A DNA stretch of 64,000 nucleotides from Actinopolymorpha alba DSM 45243 (GCF_000373925.1 NZ_KB892752.1:1-64000), one strand, 5' to 3'; shown: positions 7,490 through 16,827, counted from the stretch's first letter. Notes: generated by a model not told the origin, from the sequence alone. Numbers and translations are program-made.

Positions 7490-8466
7490 GCGGGCTCAAG
7501 CGCACCACCCAGAAGAACCTCATGCTTTTCTCCGGGCGGGCCCACCCGGAGCTTGCCCGCGAGGTGGCCGAACTCCTCGGGGTCGAGATCGTCCCGACGA
7601 CGGCGTACAACTTCGCCAACGGCGAGATCTACGTCCGCTTCGAGGAGTCGGTACGCGGCTCCGACGCCTTCGTGATCCAGAGCCACCCGGCGCCCATCAA
7701 CGAGTGGATCATGGAGCAGCTGATCATGGTGGACGCGCTCAAACGCGCGTCCGCCAAGCGGATCACGGTGGTGACGCCGTTCTACGGGTACGCCCGGCAG
7801 GACAAGAAGCATCGCGGCCGGGAGCCGATCTCCGCCCGCCTGATGGCTGACCTGCTCCAGACCGCCGGCGCCGACCGGTTGATGACGGTCGACCTGCACA
7901 CCGCGCAGACACAGGGGTTCTTCGACGGTCCCGTCGACCACCTGCTCGCGCTGCCGGTCCTGTCGAGCTACATCCAGTCCCGGGTCGACGCCTCCCAGAT
8001 CACCGTGGTCGCGCCCGACTCCGGCCGGGTGCGGGTCGCCGAGCAGTGGGCTGACCGGCTCGGCGGATGCCCGCTGGCCTTCATCCACAAGACCCGCGAC
8101 ATCAACGTCCCCAACCAGGTGGTCGCCAACCGGGTGGTGGGAGAGGTCGAGGGGCGCACCTGCATCGTCGTCGACGACATGATCGACACCGGCGGCACCG
8201 TCGTGAAGGCCGCCGATGCGCTGTTGCAGGCGGGCGCCGCGGACGTCATGGTCGCGGCGACCCACGGCATCCTCTCCGACCCCGCCGTCGACCGGCTCAA
8301 GAACGCCCGGATCCGCGAGGTCGTGGTCACCAACACGCTGCCGATCCCGCCGGAACGCCGGTTCGACACGCTGACCGTGCTCTCGATCGCGCCGTTGATC
8401 GCCCGGGCGATCCAGGAGGTCTTCGAGGACGGTTCGGTCACCAGCCTCTTCGGCGGAGCCAGCTGA
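7486..8466 (+). CDS. prs: Ribose-phosphate pyrophosphokinase (PRPP synthase)
   Basis: This enzyme transfers pyrophosphate from ATP to ribose-5-phosphate to form PRPP, the precursor of purines, pyrimidines, His and Trp. The 326-residue class I enzyme is complete. It has the N-terminal LFSGRAHPELAREVA, the flexible-loop and ATP region TPFYGYARQDKKHRGREPISA, the metal-binding VDLHTAQTQGFF and the PRPP loop VVDDMIDTGGTVVKAADAL. The GTG start overlaps the glmU stop (GTGA), so translation is coupled. The glmU-prs pairing is conserved across actinobacteria and places sugar-nucleotide and nucleotide supply under one transcript. Confidence 0.97.
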   Translation: MSGLKRTTQKNLMLFSGRAHPELAREVAELLGVEIVPTTAYNFANGEIYVRFEESVRGSDAFVIQSHPAPINEWIMEQLIMVDALKRASAKRITVVTPFYGYARQDKKHRGREPISARLMADLLQTAGADRLMTVDLHTAQTQGFFDGPVDHLLALPVLSSYIQSRVDASQITVVAPDSGRVRVAEQWADRLGGCPLAFIHKTRDINVPNQVVANRVVGEVEGRTCIVVDDMIDTGGTVVKAADALLQAGAADVMVAATHGILSDPAVDRLKNARIREVVVTNTLPIPPERRFDTLTVLSIAPLIARAIQEVFEDGSVTSLFGGAS

Positions 8467-8668
8467 GCGGACGGTCCCGCCGCCCGTTGCGCGGTGGTTA
8501 CGGCCCCTGGTACTCACGTCCAAGAGGGGGCCGGTATTCTTACCCGGTTGCCTCGGCGAGGGACGCTCGGACTACGGCTCCGTGATCGACGCGGTGTCGG
8601 CCTGGTGCGCCGCCGAGCAGCCATCGCCGCAGCCGACACCGCTCAGATTCTTTCGAGGAGTAGTTTCC

Positions 8669-9307
8669 GTGTCCGAGGTCAAGATCAAGGCCGAGTCCCG
8701 CACCGAGTTTGGCAAGGGTGCGGCACGACGGATCCGACGCGCGGGCCTGGTGCCCGCGGTGTTGTACGGCCACGGCAGCGCTCCCGTCCATGTGACGCTG
8801 CCTGGTCACGAGCTCATGCTCGCGCTCAAGACGCCCAACGCGCTGTTCGACATCGACCTGGGCGACCGGAGCGAGTTGGCGATCCCCAAGCAGATTCAGC
8901 GCGACCCGATCAAGGGTTTCCTCGAGCACGTCGACCTGCTCATCGTCAAGCGCGGCGAGAAGGTCGTCGTCGACGTCCCGGTGGTAACCGTCGGCGACCC
9001 GGCGCCGGGCTCGCTCGTCGCGGTGGAGCACACCACGTTGTCGGTCGAGGCTGAGGCGACCCACATTCCGGCCCAGATCGAGGTTTCGATCGAGGACGTC
9101 GCGGTGGGCACCCAGATCCTTGCGCGCGACATCGCCCTGCCGCGGGGTGTGACCCTCCAGGTCGACCCCGAGGCCCTGGTCGTCAACGTCGCCGCCGCTC
9201 CGACGGCCGCTGAGGTTGAGGGCGAGGTCGCCGAGGCGGCCACCGAAGCCGCTGGAGCGGCCGAGGGCGCTGCCGCTGAGGGTGCCGAGGGCGCCGAGAA
9301 GGAGTAG
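8669..9307 (+). CDS. rplY: 50S ribosomal protein L25/general stress protein Ctc
   Basis: A 212-residue L25 of the long Ctc type, which binds 5S rRNA in the large subunit. The start [20 protein letters not shown] is characteristic, followed by [13 protein letters not shown] and the C-terminal beta domain ([37 protein letters not shown]). The protein ends in an Ala/Glu-rich acidic tail of about 25 residues, as is common in actinobacterial Ctc. The GTG at 8669 is chosen because CGAGGAG stands 9-10 bases upstream; a longer frame would add unrelated residues. It precedes pth, the usual neighbour, by 29 bases and is probably co-transcribed. Confidence 0.96.
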   Translation: MSEVKIKAESRTEFGKGAARRIRRAGLVPAVLYGHGSAPVHVTLPGHELMLALKTPNALFDIDLGDRSELAIPKQIQRDPIKGFLEHVDLLIVKRGEKVVVDVPVVTVGDPAPGSLVAVEHTTLSVEAEATHIPAQIEVSIEDVAVGTQILARDIALPRGVTLQVDPEALVVNVAAAPTAAEVEGEVAEAATEAAGAAEGAAAEGAEGAEKE

Positions 9308-9336
9308 AGGCGGACGTCACGGCGTCCGGCACTCTC

Positions 9337-9921
9337 ATGACCGAGAACGCCTGGCTGATTGTGGGCCTGGGCAATCCCGGGCCCACCTACGCGGGACACC
9401 GACACAACGTCGGACAGATGGTCCTCGACCTGCTCGCCGAACGCATGGGCGGGAAGTTCCGCCAACACCCGCGCGGGCGTGCCGAGGTGGTCGAGGGACG
9501 TCTCGGCGGCGTGCCGGGCGTCCGTGTGGTGGCGGCCAAGCCGCGCTCCTACATGAACGAGTCCGGCGGGCCGGTGGCGAGCCTTGCGTCGTTCTACAAA
9601 CTGAGTCCCGACCGCCTGGTCGTCGTGCACGACGAACTCGACATCCCGTACGCGACGTTGCGACTGAAGCTCGGTGGCGGCGACAACGGGCACAACGGGC
9701 TTCGTTCGATCCGCAGGTCCCTCTCGACCGGTGACTATTACCGCGTTCGATGCGGTGTTGGCCGACCACCCGGCCGCCAGGATCCGGCCGATTTCGTTCT
9801 GTCGCCTTTCTCGAGTTCTGAACGCAAGGAGCTGCCGCTCTTCGTCGATCGGGCGGCAGACGCGTGTGAGGCGCTGCTTGTCGACGGTCTCGAGTACGCA
9901 CAGAACGCTTACCACGGCTAG
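9337..9921 (+). CDS. pth: Peptidyl-tRNA hydrolase
   Basis: Pth cleaves the ester bond of peptidyl-tRNAs that fall off ribosomes and so recycles tRNA. The 194-residue protein carries all key elements: [20 protein letters not shown] with the catalytic His, [33 protein letters not shown] with the active Asp, and [12 protein letters not shown]. The usual C-terminal [10 protein letters not shown] lid is also present. Length and order are standard. It ends the conserved block; a strong terminator follows at 10062-10113, after which the polysaccharide locus begins. Confidence 0.96.
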   Translation: MTENAWLIVGLGNPGPTYAGHRHNVGQMVLDLLAERMGGKFRQHPRGRAEVVEGRLGGVPGVRVVAAKPRSYMNESGGPVASLASFYKLSPDRLVVVHDELDIPYATLRLKLGGGDNGHNGLRSIRRSLSTGDYYRVRCGVGRPPGRQDPADFVLSPFSSSERKELPLFVDRAADACEALLVDGLEYAQNAYHG

Positions 9922-10061
9922 GGCGCGTCCCTGGGCCCGGCGCCGGATTCTCGCCCCGAACGGCATCAGTTCGAGGCTCCTCATGGTCGCCGTTCAACGT
10001 TTGATCACGGTTTGGTCTCGCCCGCAACCGCCCCCGCGGCTGGTGGGTTCCACCTCCTGAA

Positions 10062-10113
10062 GCGTCGACTTCGCGCCTGGGGGGTGCGCGGAGTCGACGC
10101 CTTCCTTATTTTC
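10062..10113 (+). terminator. Rho-independent terminator after pth
   Basis: A 15-bp stem (GCGTCGACTTCGCGC with GCGCGGAGTCGACGC, one G-U pair) and a 9-base loop are followed by CTTCCTTATTTTC, a T-rich tail. It lies 140 bases after pth and separates the housekeeping block from the polysaccharide locus. Confidence 0.85.
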
Positions 10114-10195
10114 TGGAAGCCGGCCGCGTTTGCCTCCTGTGTCGACGGTGCCCGCATATCGTGTGGTCACCGGCCTTGAGGGGGGGAGGCCCGTC

Positions 10196-11236
10196 ATGCG
10201 GCTGAAACTCGGCGCGGCCTTCGCGGTCGCGTTCGCTCTGCTGTTTGCTTCGTGCCAGGGTCCGTCCGCGGAATCAGAATCGGACCCGGGTAAACCGCAG
10301 GTGGTGGGCGGCTGCGGAGTCGGGCCGAAACTCGTGCCGACCTGCGGAGCCTGGTGGGGAGTGGCGGCGAATCCGCTGAGCGGTGAGACCTGGGACAGAG
10401 CGCTCGTCAATTTCGAGAGCCAGATCGGGCGCACGGTCAACATCGCGCACTTCTACCACCGGGCGGGCGAGCTTTTCCCGACCCCGAGCGAAATCGCCCG
10501 AGCTAACGAACCCGGCAAGAACCGCATGCTGCTGATCAACTACAAACCCGAGGCTGGTCGCAGCTGGTACGACGTTTCCCGTGGGTCGAGCAACGACGAA
10601 ATCGACCGGCTCGCGGCGCACATCAACGCCAACTTCACCAAACCCTTCTTCCTCACGGTGCACCACGAACCCGAGGACGAGGTGATCCAGACGCCGGGAT
10701 CCGGTTTCACCGCAAGCGACTACAAGGCGATGTACCGCCACGTCGTCGTACGTCTGCGCCAACGCGGCGTCAGGAACATCGTCTCCGTCATGAACTATAT
10801 GGGCCTGCCGAGTTGGGGATCCCAGCCGTGGTTCCAAGATCTTTACCCGGGAAATGATGTCGTTGACTGGATCGCGTACGACCCCTACATCTTCGGGAGC
10901 GGGTTGTACCGCGGTGGTGTCACCGACCTCATCAACCGGCGCTTCAGCTCCTATCCCAACTGGCCCGGCTTTTATCGCTGGGCGACGGGGTTCGCGCCCG
11001 GCAAACCGCTGATGCTCGCCGAGTGGGGTGTTTCGGAAGAGAGCGGGAACCCAGCCGCGAAGGCGACCTTCTTCAAACAGCTCGCCCAGGACGCGTCCGA
11101 CTGGCCACAGGTCAAGGCGTTCGTCTACTGGAACAGCCCTTCGGGCAGGACGGTCGGCGTCACCCGGGTCGACTCGTCGGCGGCGTCGCTGACGGCGTAC
11201 CGCCAGACGGGAAAGTCGCCGTACTTCAATCCGTGA
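10196..11236 (+). CDS. GH26-like glycoside hydrolase lipoprotein
   Basis: A predicted 346-residue lipoprotein. The signal peptide MRLKLGAAFAVAFALLFASC ends in a lipobox (FASC), so the mature protein should be tethered outside the membrane. The rest resembles family 26 glycoside hydrolases (beta-mannanase type). FFLTVHHEPEDE supplies the acid/base Glu after the usual H-H/N pair, and KPLMLAEWGVSEE near residue 290 supplies the nucleophile Glu. VDWIAYDPYIF also fits the fold. The ATG has GGGGGGAGG 6 bases upstream. Standing at the head of the polysaccharide locus, it may trim, turn over or release the polymer, as hydrolases do in other exopolysaccharide clusters. It is convergent with the flippase fusion. 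Confidence 0.8.
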   Translation: MRLKLGAAFAVAFALLFASCQGPSAESESDPGKPQVVGGCGVGPKLVPTCGAWWGVAANPLSGETWDRALVNFESQIGRTVNIAHFYHRAGELFPTPSEIARANEPGKNRMLLINYKPEAGRSWYDVSRGSSNDEIDRLAAHINANFTKPFFLTVHHEPEDEVIQTPGSGFTASDYKAMYRHVVVRLRQRGVRNIVSVMNYMGLPSWGSQPWFQDLYPGNDVVDWIAYDPYIFGSGLYRGGVTDLINRRFSSYPNWPGFYRWATGFAPGKPLMLAEWGVSEESGNPAAKATFFKQLAQDASDWPQVKAFVYWNSPSGRTVGVTRVDSSAASLTAYRQTGKSPYFNP

Positions 11237-11248
11237 GCCTCTTGCCGA

Positions 11249-14176
11249 TCAGCGTGGCGTGCGGACACAGGCGAAGAGGTGGCGTCCGTAGTTGTCGGCG
11301 TACGGCGGGATCGCGTCCTGGTCGGGGCCCAGGTCGATGATCTCGTCGAACGTCGTGTGGCAACGCAGGAAATTACCGATGTGCTGGGCGTTCCAGCCGG
11401 CAAGGGAGCGGGCGAACCACGCCTCGTGGTCCTGGCCGGTGTCCAGGAACAGCACCCGCGCGCTCACCCCGTCGAGTAGCCGGGCGAGCTCCTCGGCGGT
11501 CGTGCTGCCCCGACCGAGGACGAAATGGTGCAGCAGGCTGAAGCACGACACGACATCCCAGCGGTGACCCGTGTCCTGGGCGTTGCGGAGGAACTCCACC
11601 GCGTCGCCAACGCTGATCCGCTGCGGGTCGAGTCCGTAGACGGCCGCGCCGAGTCGTGGGGCGAGCGGGTCACGTTCGACCCCTTCCGCGGCGAAGCCAC
11701 GCCGGGCGAACTGTCGAACGAACCAGCCGTAGCAACTCGCCACATCGAGATAGCTGTGGCCGGCCCTCTCGATACCGAGCGTCGCGAGCTGCCGATTCAT
11801 GAGCTCCATCCGGTCGGTGCACCGGCGTACGGTGGTCCAGCCACGCTGGAGTTCGGGAGCGTCGAGGGGCTGGTAGAGCTCCTTCTTGCCGCCGATCCAG
11901 CTCATCTGTCCGAGCAGGTCCTGCAGCGGTGTCGTGACTGGCACCCGTTTGACCTTGACCTTCGCCGAGGGCGCCCCACGATGGGCGAGGATGGCGAGCC
12001 GATGGTGCCCGTCGAGTACCTGAAAGCAGTCGGAGTCGCGGATGGGGGCGACGAGAACGGGGTCTGAGGCCGTGCTCTGGCCGTTGCGCTGATCGGGCCG
12101 CCGTGGCGCCCCACCATTCGCCCGGACCTCATTCGTCCGGACCTCATTGGCGCGGACCTCATTGCCGCGGGCAAGGAAGGTGCGCGCCACCTCGACGATG
12201 CCGGCGTCGTCGGACGCCCAGAAGTACCGTCCGGTGAGGCGCACACAACGGCGGGCGTGTGCGCCGTACGCGGACTCGAGGATGGCCTCGCTCGTCGGGC
12301 CGGTGTCAGCACTCCCGGCGGCCAGCCGGAGCAGCGCGGCGTGCGGCCCGTGCGGGACCGGCGTCGACGCCCACAGCAGGTCGTCGAACTCCCGCGCGTA
12401 GTCGGCGACAGGTACGCCGTCCTGGGCACCCAGCAGCAGCCGGTCCAACGGAACCTCTGTCAAGCCGGGCTTGCGGAGCAGCAGGGTGGAGAGCGCGACC
12501 CGCAGCCGGTGGGGTAGGGGCAGGCGGCGCAGCCGAGCCACAGACTTGACGACGACCACGCGGGCCAGGCGCCGCACCTTCCGGCCAAGCGACACTGTGG
12601 GCAGGACCGACCGCAGCGCTGAGAGTTCCAGAAGGTGGCGGCCGCGCCAGAGCAGTGCGGCGTACGTGACACACATGAGCGCCAGCCACACCGCGATGAC
12701 GGGGAGCCTGTCAGGGAGGACGAGTTCGAGGAGGAGGGGTATGACGCCGAAGCAGAGGCCGGCACTTCCCGCCACCCACGCGGTGCCCGGACCCAACGAC
12801 ATGACGCCGAACGCGCGGCGTACCTGGATCATCGGCAACACGTTGCGTACGCCCAGCGCCGCCGCCCAGGCGACTGCCGCGCCGGTGATTCCCAGCCACG
12901 GAACGAGCAGGACGACCAGCCCGACGTCGACGACCAGCGCCAGCGCGTTGTTGACGAGGCTCTGCCGGCTGCGTCCGGCCATCAGCAGAACCACGTCCAC
13001 GGAACCGGTCGCGGTCGTTGCGAGCATGGTGATGGCCAGGATGACCACCGTCGCATGGCCCGCCGCGTAGCCACCACCGAACACCTGCAACAGCGCCGGC
13101 GCGGCCACGGCGCTGGTGAGGTAGATCGGCCAGGAGATCGCCATCAGCCAGGCCGTCGACGTCGCGAAGACCCGGCGAACCCCGGCCAGGTCGCCACGCG
13201 CGAACATCCCAGACAGCTGCGGCGCCAGGACCTGCTGGATGGCCTGGATACCAAGCTGCCCGAAGACGAGGAAGCGGGTCGCCGCCGTATAGACCGCAGC
13301 GTGTCTGGGTGTGAGCAGTGCGGCGACGAGCACGATGTCGGCTCGCTGCAGCGCGACCTGGCAGATCCGGCCGAAGGCCCGCGGGATGGTGAACGCCCAG
13401 AACTCCCGGGCCAGCGCGGCATGCGGACCAGCGCCGTCCGGACCAGCGCCGTCCGGACCAGCGCCGTTCAGGTCAGCGCGCTTCAGCGAGGCGACAATCG
13501 AGCGGTACCACCAGCTGACGCCGATCAGACCGAGGAAGTACGGCGCCACCCAGGCCACCGCGAGGGCGACCGGGCCAAGGCCGAGTGCCCACACAACAAG
13601 GACGCAGAGGATCTGGCCGGGTAGCCGGCCGAGCTTCTCCACAACGACGTTCGGCCGCATCGTGCCGTGCGCGCGGGTCGCCGCCAGGACGGTGTCGTAC
13701 GCCGATGCCACGGGCAGGGCGACGGCGAGCACCCGCAGCATCGCCGTCATCGTGGCGGGATCGGCGTCAGAGCTGGCCAGCGCGCCCAACCACGGCGCGA
13801 GGATCCAGACCGCGATGGCGGCGGCGAAACTCATCGCGATCACCGCGCGAAGAGCGATCCGGACGGTGGCGAGCGCGCCGGCCCGGCTTCCCTTGGCCAG
13901 CTGCCGCTGGATCGTGTGGGCGAGTCCGACGTCAGTGCCGAGTCCGGAGATCGCCGAGACGATGAGGAAGAACGACGTCGCGGCGAACAACGTACCGGCG
14001 ACGTCCTGCGGAAACCCGTTCGTGACAACGACGACGAGGGCGATGGTGGCCGCGCCACCCGCGAGGGTGCCCGCGAGGTTGAGGGTGCCGCTACGGGCCA
14101 GGCGCTGGAGTGAAGGACTTAGGGGTCGCGCGGATCGGGGCGCCGCGCCCCTATCCGCGCGACCTCTAACAGTCAC
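11249..14176 (-). CDS. Polysaccharide flippase fused to ParB-like and methyltransferase domains
   Basis: A 975-residue fusion. Residues about 1-520 form a MATE/Wzx-type flippase with some 12-14 hydrophobic helices (NLAGTLAGGAATIALVVVVT onward; VAPYFLGLIGVSWWY). A soluble linker follows, then a ParB/sulfiredoxin-like segment around DSDCFQVLDGHHRLAILAHRG. The C-terminus is a SAM methyltransferase (HSYLDVASCYGWFVRQFARRG, then WDVVSCFSLLHH). The flippase half should move undecaprenyl-linked repeat units across the membrane; the other domains face the cytoplasm and could modify or gate the substrate. Two in-frame 15-bp micro-repeats occur (GAGPD three times; NEVRA/T three times), and the first 20 codons lie on a palindromic repeat. 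It overlaps the upstream gene by 4 bases. Confidence 0.82.
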   Translation of the reverse strand: MTVRGRADRGAAPRSARPLSPSLQRLARSGTLNLAGTLAGGAATIALVVVVTNGFPQDVAGTLFAATSFFLIVSAISGLGTDVGLAHTIQRQLAKGSRAGALATVRIALRAVIAMSFAAAIAVWILAPWLGALASSDADPATMTAMLRVLAVALPVASAYDTVLAATRAHGTMRPNVVVEKLGRLPGQILCVLVVWALGLGPVALAVAWVAPYFLGLIGVSWWYRSIVASLKRADLNGAGPDGAGPDGAGPHAALAREFWAFTIPRAFGRICQVALQRADIVLVAALLTPRHAAVYTAATRFLVFGQLGIQAIQQVLAPQLSGMFARGDLAGVRRVFATSTAWLMAISWPIYLTSAVAAPALLQVFGGGYAAGHATVVILAITMLATTATGSVDVVLLMAGRSRQSLVNNALALVVDVGLVVLLVPWLGITGAAVAWAAALGVRNVLPMIQVRRAFGVMSLGPGTAWVAGSAGLCFGVIPLLLELVLPDRLPVIAVWLALMCVTYAALLWRGRHLLELSALRSVLPTVSLGRKVRRLARVVVVKSVARLRRLPLPHRLRVALSTLLLRKPGLTEVPLDRLLLGAQDGVPVADYAREFDDLLWASTPVPHGPHAALLRLAAGSADTGPTSEAILESAYGAHARRCVRLTGRYFWASDDAGIVEVARTFLARGNEVRANEVRTNEVRANGGAPRRPDQRNGQSTASDPVLVAPIRDSDCFQVLDGHHRLAILAHRGAPSAKVKVKRVPVTTPLQDLLGQMSWIGGKKELYQPLDAPELQRGWTTVRRCTDRMELMNRQLATLGIERAGHSYLDVASCYGWFVRQFARRGFAAEGVERDPLAPRLGAAVYGLDPQRISVGDAVEFLRNAQDTGHRWDVVSCFSLLHHFVLGRGSTTAEELARLLDGVSARVLFLDTGQDHEAWFARSLAGWNAQHIGNFLRCHTTFDEIIDLGPDQDAIPPYADNYGRHLFACVRTPR
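14121..14168. repeat. Palindromic repeat (GGTCGCGC family), full copy inside a gene start
   Basis: Arms of 22 bases pair with two mismatches: AGGGGTCGCGCGGAT plus GGGGCG on one side, CGCCCCT plus ATCCGCGCGACCTCT on the other, around CCG. It encodes residues 3-19 of the flippase fusion. A shortened copy is at 42268-42301 and a half copy at 28805-28828, so it is a dispersed element. Confidence 0.6.
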
Positions 14177-16104
14177 CGGCCCTCCGCGGAGCGCCGCCGG
14201 CCGTGCGGAGCGTCGCCGCCGCGGTCAGTGGGGTCGGCTCCGGTCGGGATCTCCAGGACGTATCCGGCTGCCCGCTGCGTGCCGTTGGACGGATCAAGGC
14301 GCCTGGATCGACGAGGTGTCAGGTCGGGGGGTAGTTCTGGCGAGTCGTCCCCTACCGGAGGCAGCTCACTGGTGGGGTTGGGGCCGGTCTGGCTGCCGGA
14401 GGCGTTGGTGGTTGAGGTCGCCTGGCTGGTGTCTGTCGTCCTCGCGCGCGGCGACCGGGATTCTGGCAGCGCGGACGAGAGCGGTGCAGCCTCGCTGCTG
14501 GCGGACGAACGCGTCGTGGTCGCCGTGCCGGCGGCCGCCGAACGCGTGGACGTCGCGGCGCCGCTCACAGAGGAACGACTGGTGCGCTCGTCGGCGTCCT
14601 GAGAGGGTCCCTGCCCACCTCCCCGGCCGGCACGGATGCCTTCGATCATGACGGCGCCGACCGGCATCGCCTGGACGCGTTCGAGTGCGGCCATCGCGGT
14701 CTCGAACTCCCCGCGGGTGGTCAGCTGCTCGGCCGCGACCAGCACCACCGCATCGGTGAGGGAGGCCAGCGCCTGACCGTCGGCAGAGGCCGCGCCCGGG
14801 CCGGCGATGATCACGTAGTCGTACCACTCGCGGAGCCGCTTGATGGTCGACCGCATCTGCGGGGACAGCAGTTGGTCCATCGTCTGCCGGTCGGCCTTTC
14901 CGAGCGGGAGGAGCACGAGGTTGTCTTCGGGCTGGACGAGTACGTGGCGCAGGTCGGCGCTGCCCGCGAGGAGTTCCGCCAGCCCTGGAAGGGATCCCGT
15001 GCCCGCGAGCAGCCGGGAGGCCTCGCCTACGGTGTCAACGACCACGACACTGAACCCCGCACGGGCGAGACCGGTGGCCAGGCCCGACGTCTCGGGAGCC
15101 GGCGAGATCTGCGGCGAGACGCTCGCGACCGCCAGCGCGATGGGTGGCGCGTCGACGGACGTCACGATCGCGGTGCGGATCTCACGATATGCCTCAGTGA
15201 GTTCGCGGACCCGGCCGCGCGCCGGTGCCGCCCGGCCACTGAACCGCGCGCCCTTGGGTACGACGCCGAGGACTCGTACGCCGGCGCGTTCGATCTCGGA
15301 CCGGTCGTGGATCCGGTTGTCAGTGCGGGCTCGGAGCAGGGCGAAGACGGCGGCGAGCAGGAGCCCACCCAAGGCCCCACCCGCGCCGAAGGCACCGGCC
15401 GTGGTGCCGCCCGCGGTCATGGGCAACGCGGCGGGGCTGATCACCTGGCCGGGTGAGGAGTCGGCGGCGGTGAGGGTGCTGACCTCGGTCTCGAGACTGG
15501 CGAGCTGGGACGCGAGGGCGCTCACGCGTTCTTCCAGATACGCACGGCGGGTCGCGCTGGCATCGTCGAGTTCGGCGGTGGCCTCACCGAGTGCCTTCTG
15601 GATGTCGGACTGCTGCTTGCGGATCCTCGCGAGCCTGGTGCTGACGACGGACTTCGCCCGGCTGGCGCGATAGCTGAGGTAGGACTCGGCGAAGGTCTGC
15701 GCGCCCGCGATCGCTGCGTCCCTGCTGCCGGAGGTGAACGAAATCTTGAGCACCTGCGTGTTGGTGGGGTTCTCCACCCCGACGGCCTGCCGGAGCTCGT
15801 CCGGGGTGAGGTCGGTCTTGAGCTTGTGGATCGCGAGTGCCGCCACGCCTTCGGTGCGGACCAGTTGGGATTCGGTCTCGAGGTTCATCAACTGCTCGCC
15901 GCGGCCATCAGGTGCGTACGGGTTGCCCTGAAGCGGGTTGACCAGGATCGAGGCCGTCGCGGTATAACTCACGCCCTGATAGAGCGCGAACGCGACACCT
16001 GCCGCGGCGCCCAGAACGCCTAGGGCGAGAAGCAGGATGAGGTGCCGGCGAAGAGCGTTCGTCGTGAACGTCGCAAGCGCAGACGTACCCTCGACGTCGC
16101 GCAT
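14173..16104 (-). CDS. Wzz-type chain-length protein with degenerate tyrosine-kinase domain
   Basis: A 643-residue polysaccharide co-polymerase. The N-terminal Wzz domain has a first membrane helix (LILLLALGVLGAAAGVAFAL), an extracytoplasmic coiled region with SYTATASILVNP and RIRKQQSDIQKALGE, and a second helix (TTAGAFGAGGALGGLLLAAV). A cytoplasmic BY-kinase-like domain follows (LTEAYREIRTAI, VVVVDTVGEASRLL, YDYVIIAGPGAASADGQALA). Where active kinases carry a Walker A with GK[ST], this one reads SPQISPAPETSG, so ATP binding is doubtful. The C-terminal 120 residues are a low-complexity Ser/Thr/Arg tail without a Tyr cluster. The ATG has GGGGGG 7 bases upstream. It heads the operon with the flippase fusion and probably sets chain length structurally. 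Confidence 0.85.
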   Translation of the reverse strand: MRDVEGTSALATFTTNALRRHLILLLALGVLGAAAGVAFALYQGVSYTATASILVNPLQGNPYAPDGRGEQLMNLETESQLVRTEGVAALAIHKLKTDLTPDELRQAVGVENPTNTQVLKISFTSGSRDAAIAGAQTFAESYLSYRASRAKSVVSTRLARIRKQQSDIQKALGEATAELDDASATRRAYLEERVSALASQLASLETEVSTLTAADSSPGQVISPAALPMTAGGTTAGAFGAGGALGGLLLAAVFALLRARTDNRIHDRSEIERAGVRVLGVVPKGARFSGRAAPARGRVRELTEAYREIRTAIVTSVDAPPIALAVASVSPQISPAPETSGLATGLARAGFSVVVVDTVGEASRLLAGTGSLPGLAELLAGSADLRHVLVQPEDNLVLLPLGKADRQTMDQLLSPQMRSTIKRLREWYDYVIIAGPGAASADGQALASLTDAVVLVAAEQLTTRGEFETAMAALERVQAMPVGAVMIEGIRAGRGGGQGPSQDADERTSRSSVSGAATSTRSAAAGTATTTRSSASSEAAPLSSALPESRSPRARTTDTSQATSTTNASGSQTGPNPTSELPPVGDDSPELPPDLTPRRSRRLDPSNGTQRAAGYVLEIPTGADPTDRGGDAPHGRRRSAEGR

Positions 16105-16335
16105 GGATTATCCCCCCAACCGGTTCCAGCGCTGATCACCAGACGTTAGACCAGAATGTGACCTGACGCCGACCTTTTTCCATCATTATGTGCGCTGTTT
16201 TTCCTGCGTGAGTGGGAGACTGGGTCGATCCCGGTCGTGCCGAGCAACGATTGTGCATCAGGCCTGAAAGCACAGGCGATTCGTCACTACTTTGCACGCA
16301 TCGGATCACCGTGAGTCATGATCGTTGGGGGGACT
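16105..16335. promoter_or_regulatory. Divergent promoter region of the polysaccharide locus
   Basis: These 230 bases separate the Wzz/flippase operon from pssD/pssE and are clearly richer in A/T than their surroundings (for example TTTTTCCATCATTATG). Both flanking genes carry the same GTTGGGGGGA just before their start codons. No operator can be named, but both operons should start here. Confidence 0.5.
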
Positions 16336-16827
16336 ATGAAAGGAAATGGTGGTGGTGGACTCGACCTTGCTCCGCCACGACGCCTTTTACTCGTCGGATC
16401 GAGTGGAGGGCATCTCGCGCAGCTACTCGCGTTGAAGCCATGGTGGGAGACCCGGGACCGGACCTGGGTCACCTTTGCGACCCAGGACGCCAAATCCCGA
16501 CTCCGTGAAGAGAGCGTGATCTGGGCGCATTTCCCCACCACGAGAAACATCCCGAACCTGCTGCGTAACCTGATCCTTGCGATCGGTGTACTCCGCCGGA
16601 CCCAGCCCGACGTCGTCGTCTCCACCGGCGCGGCCGTGGCTTTCCCGTTCTTCCTCGTCGCCCGCGCGATGGGCATCCGGACCGTCTATCTCGAGGTCTA
16701 CGACCGGCTCGACACCCGTACGCTCACTGGCCGGCTGTGCCGACCGCTGTCTTCGTTGTTCTGCGTGCAGTGGGAGGAACAAGCCAGCCTCTACAAAGGC
16801 GCCCGCGTGATCGGGACCATCCTGTGA
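16336..16827 (+). CDS. PssD/Alg14-like glycosyltransferase membrane subunit
   Basis: A 163-residue Alg14-type protein. RLLLVGSSGGHLAQLLAL is the family signature, followed by TWVTFATQDAKSRL, a hydrophobic helix (NLILAIGVLRRTQPDVVVSTGAAVAFPFFLVARAMG) and IRTVYLEVYDRLDTRTLTGRL. In bacterial exopolysaccharide clusters (PssD, Cps14F) this subunit anchors the catalytic PssE/Alg13-like partner to the membrane, and together they add the second sugar to the lipid-linked primer. The partner follows with a 4-base overlap, which supports this role. The ATG at 16336 is chosen for its adjacent GGGGGG. Confidence 0.85.
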   Translation: MKGNGGGGLDLAPPRRLLLVGSSGGHLAQLLALKPWWETRDRTWVTFATQDAKSRLREESVIWAHFPTTRNIPNLLRNLILAIGVLRRTQPDVVVSTGAAVAFPFFLVARAMGIRTVYLEVYDRLDTRTLTGRLCRPLSSLFCVQWEEQASLYKGARVIGTIL

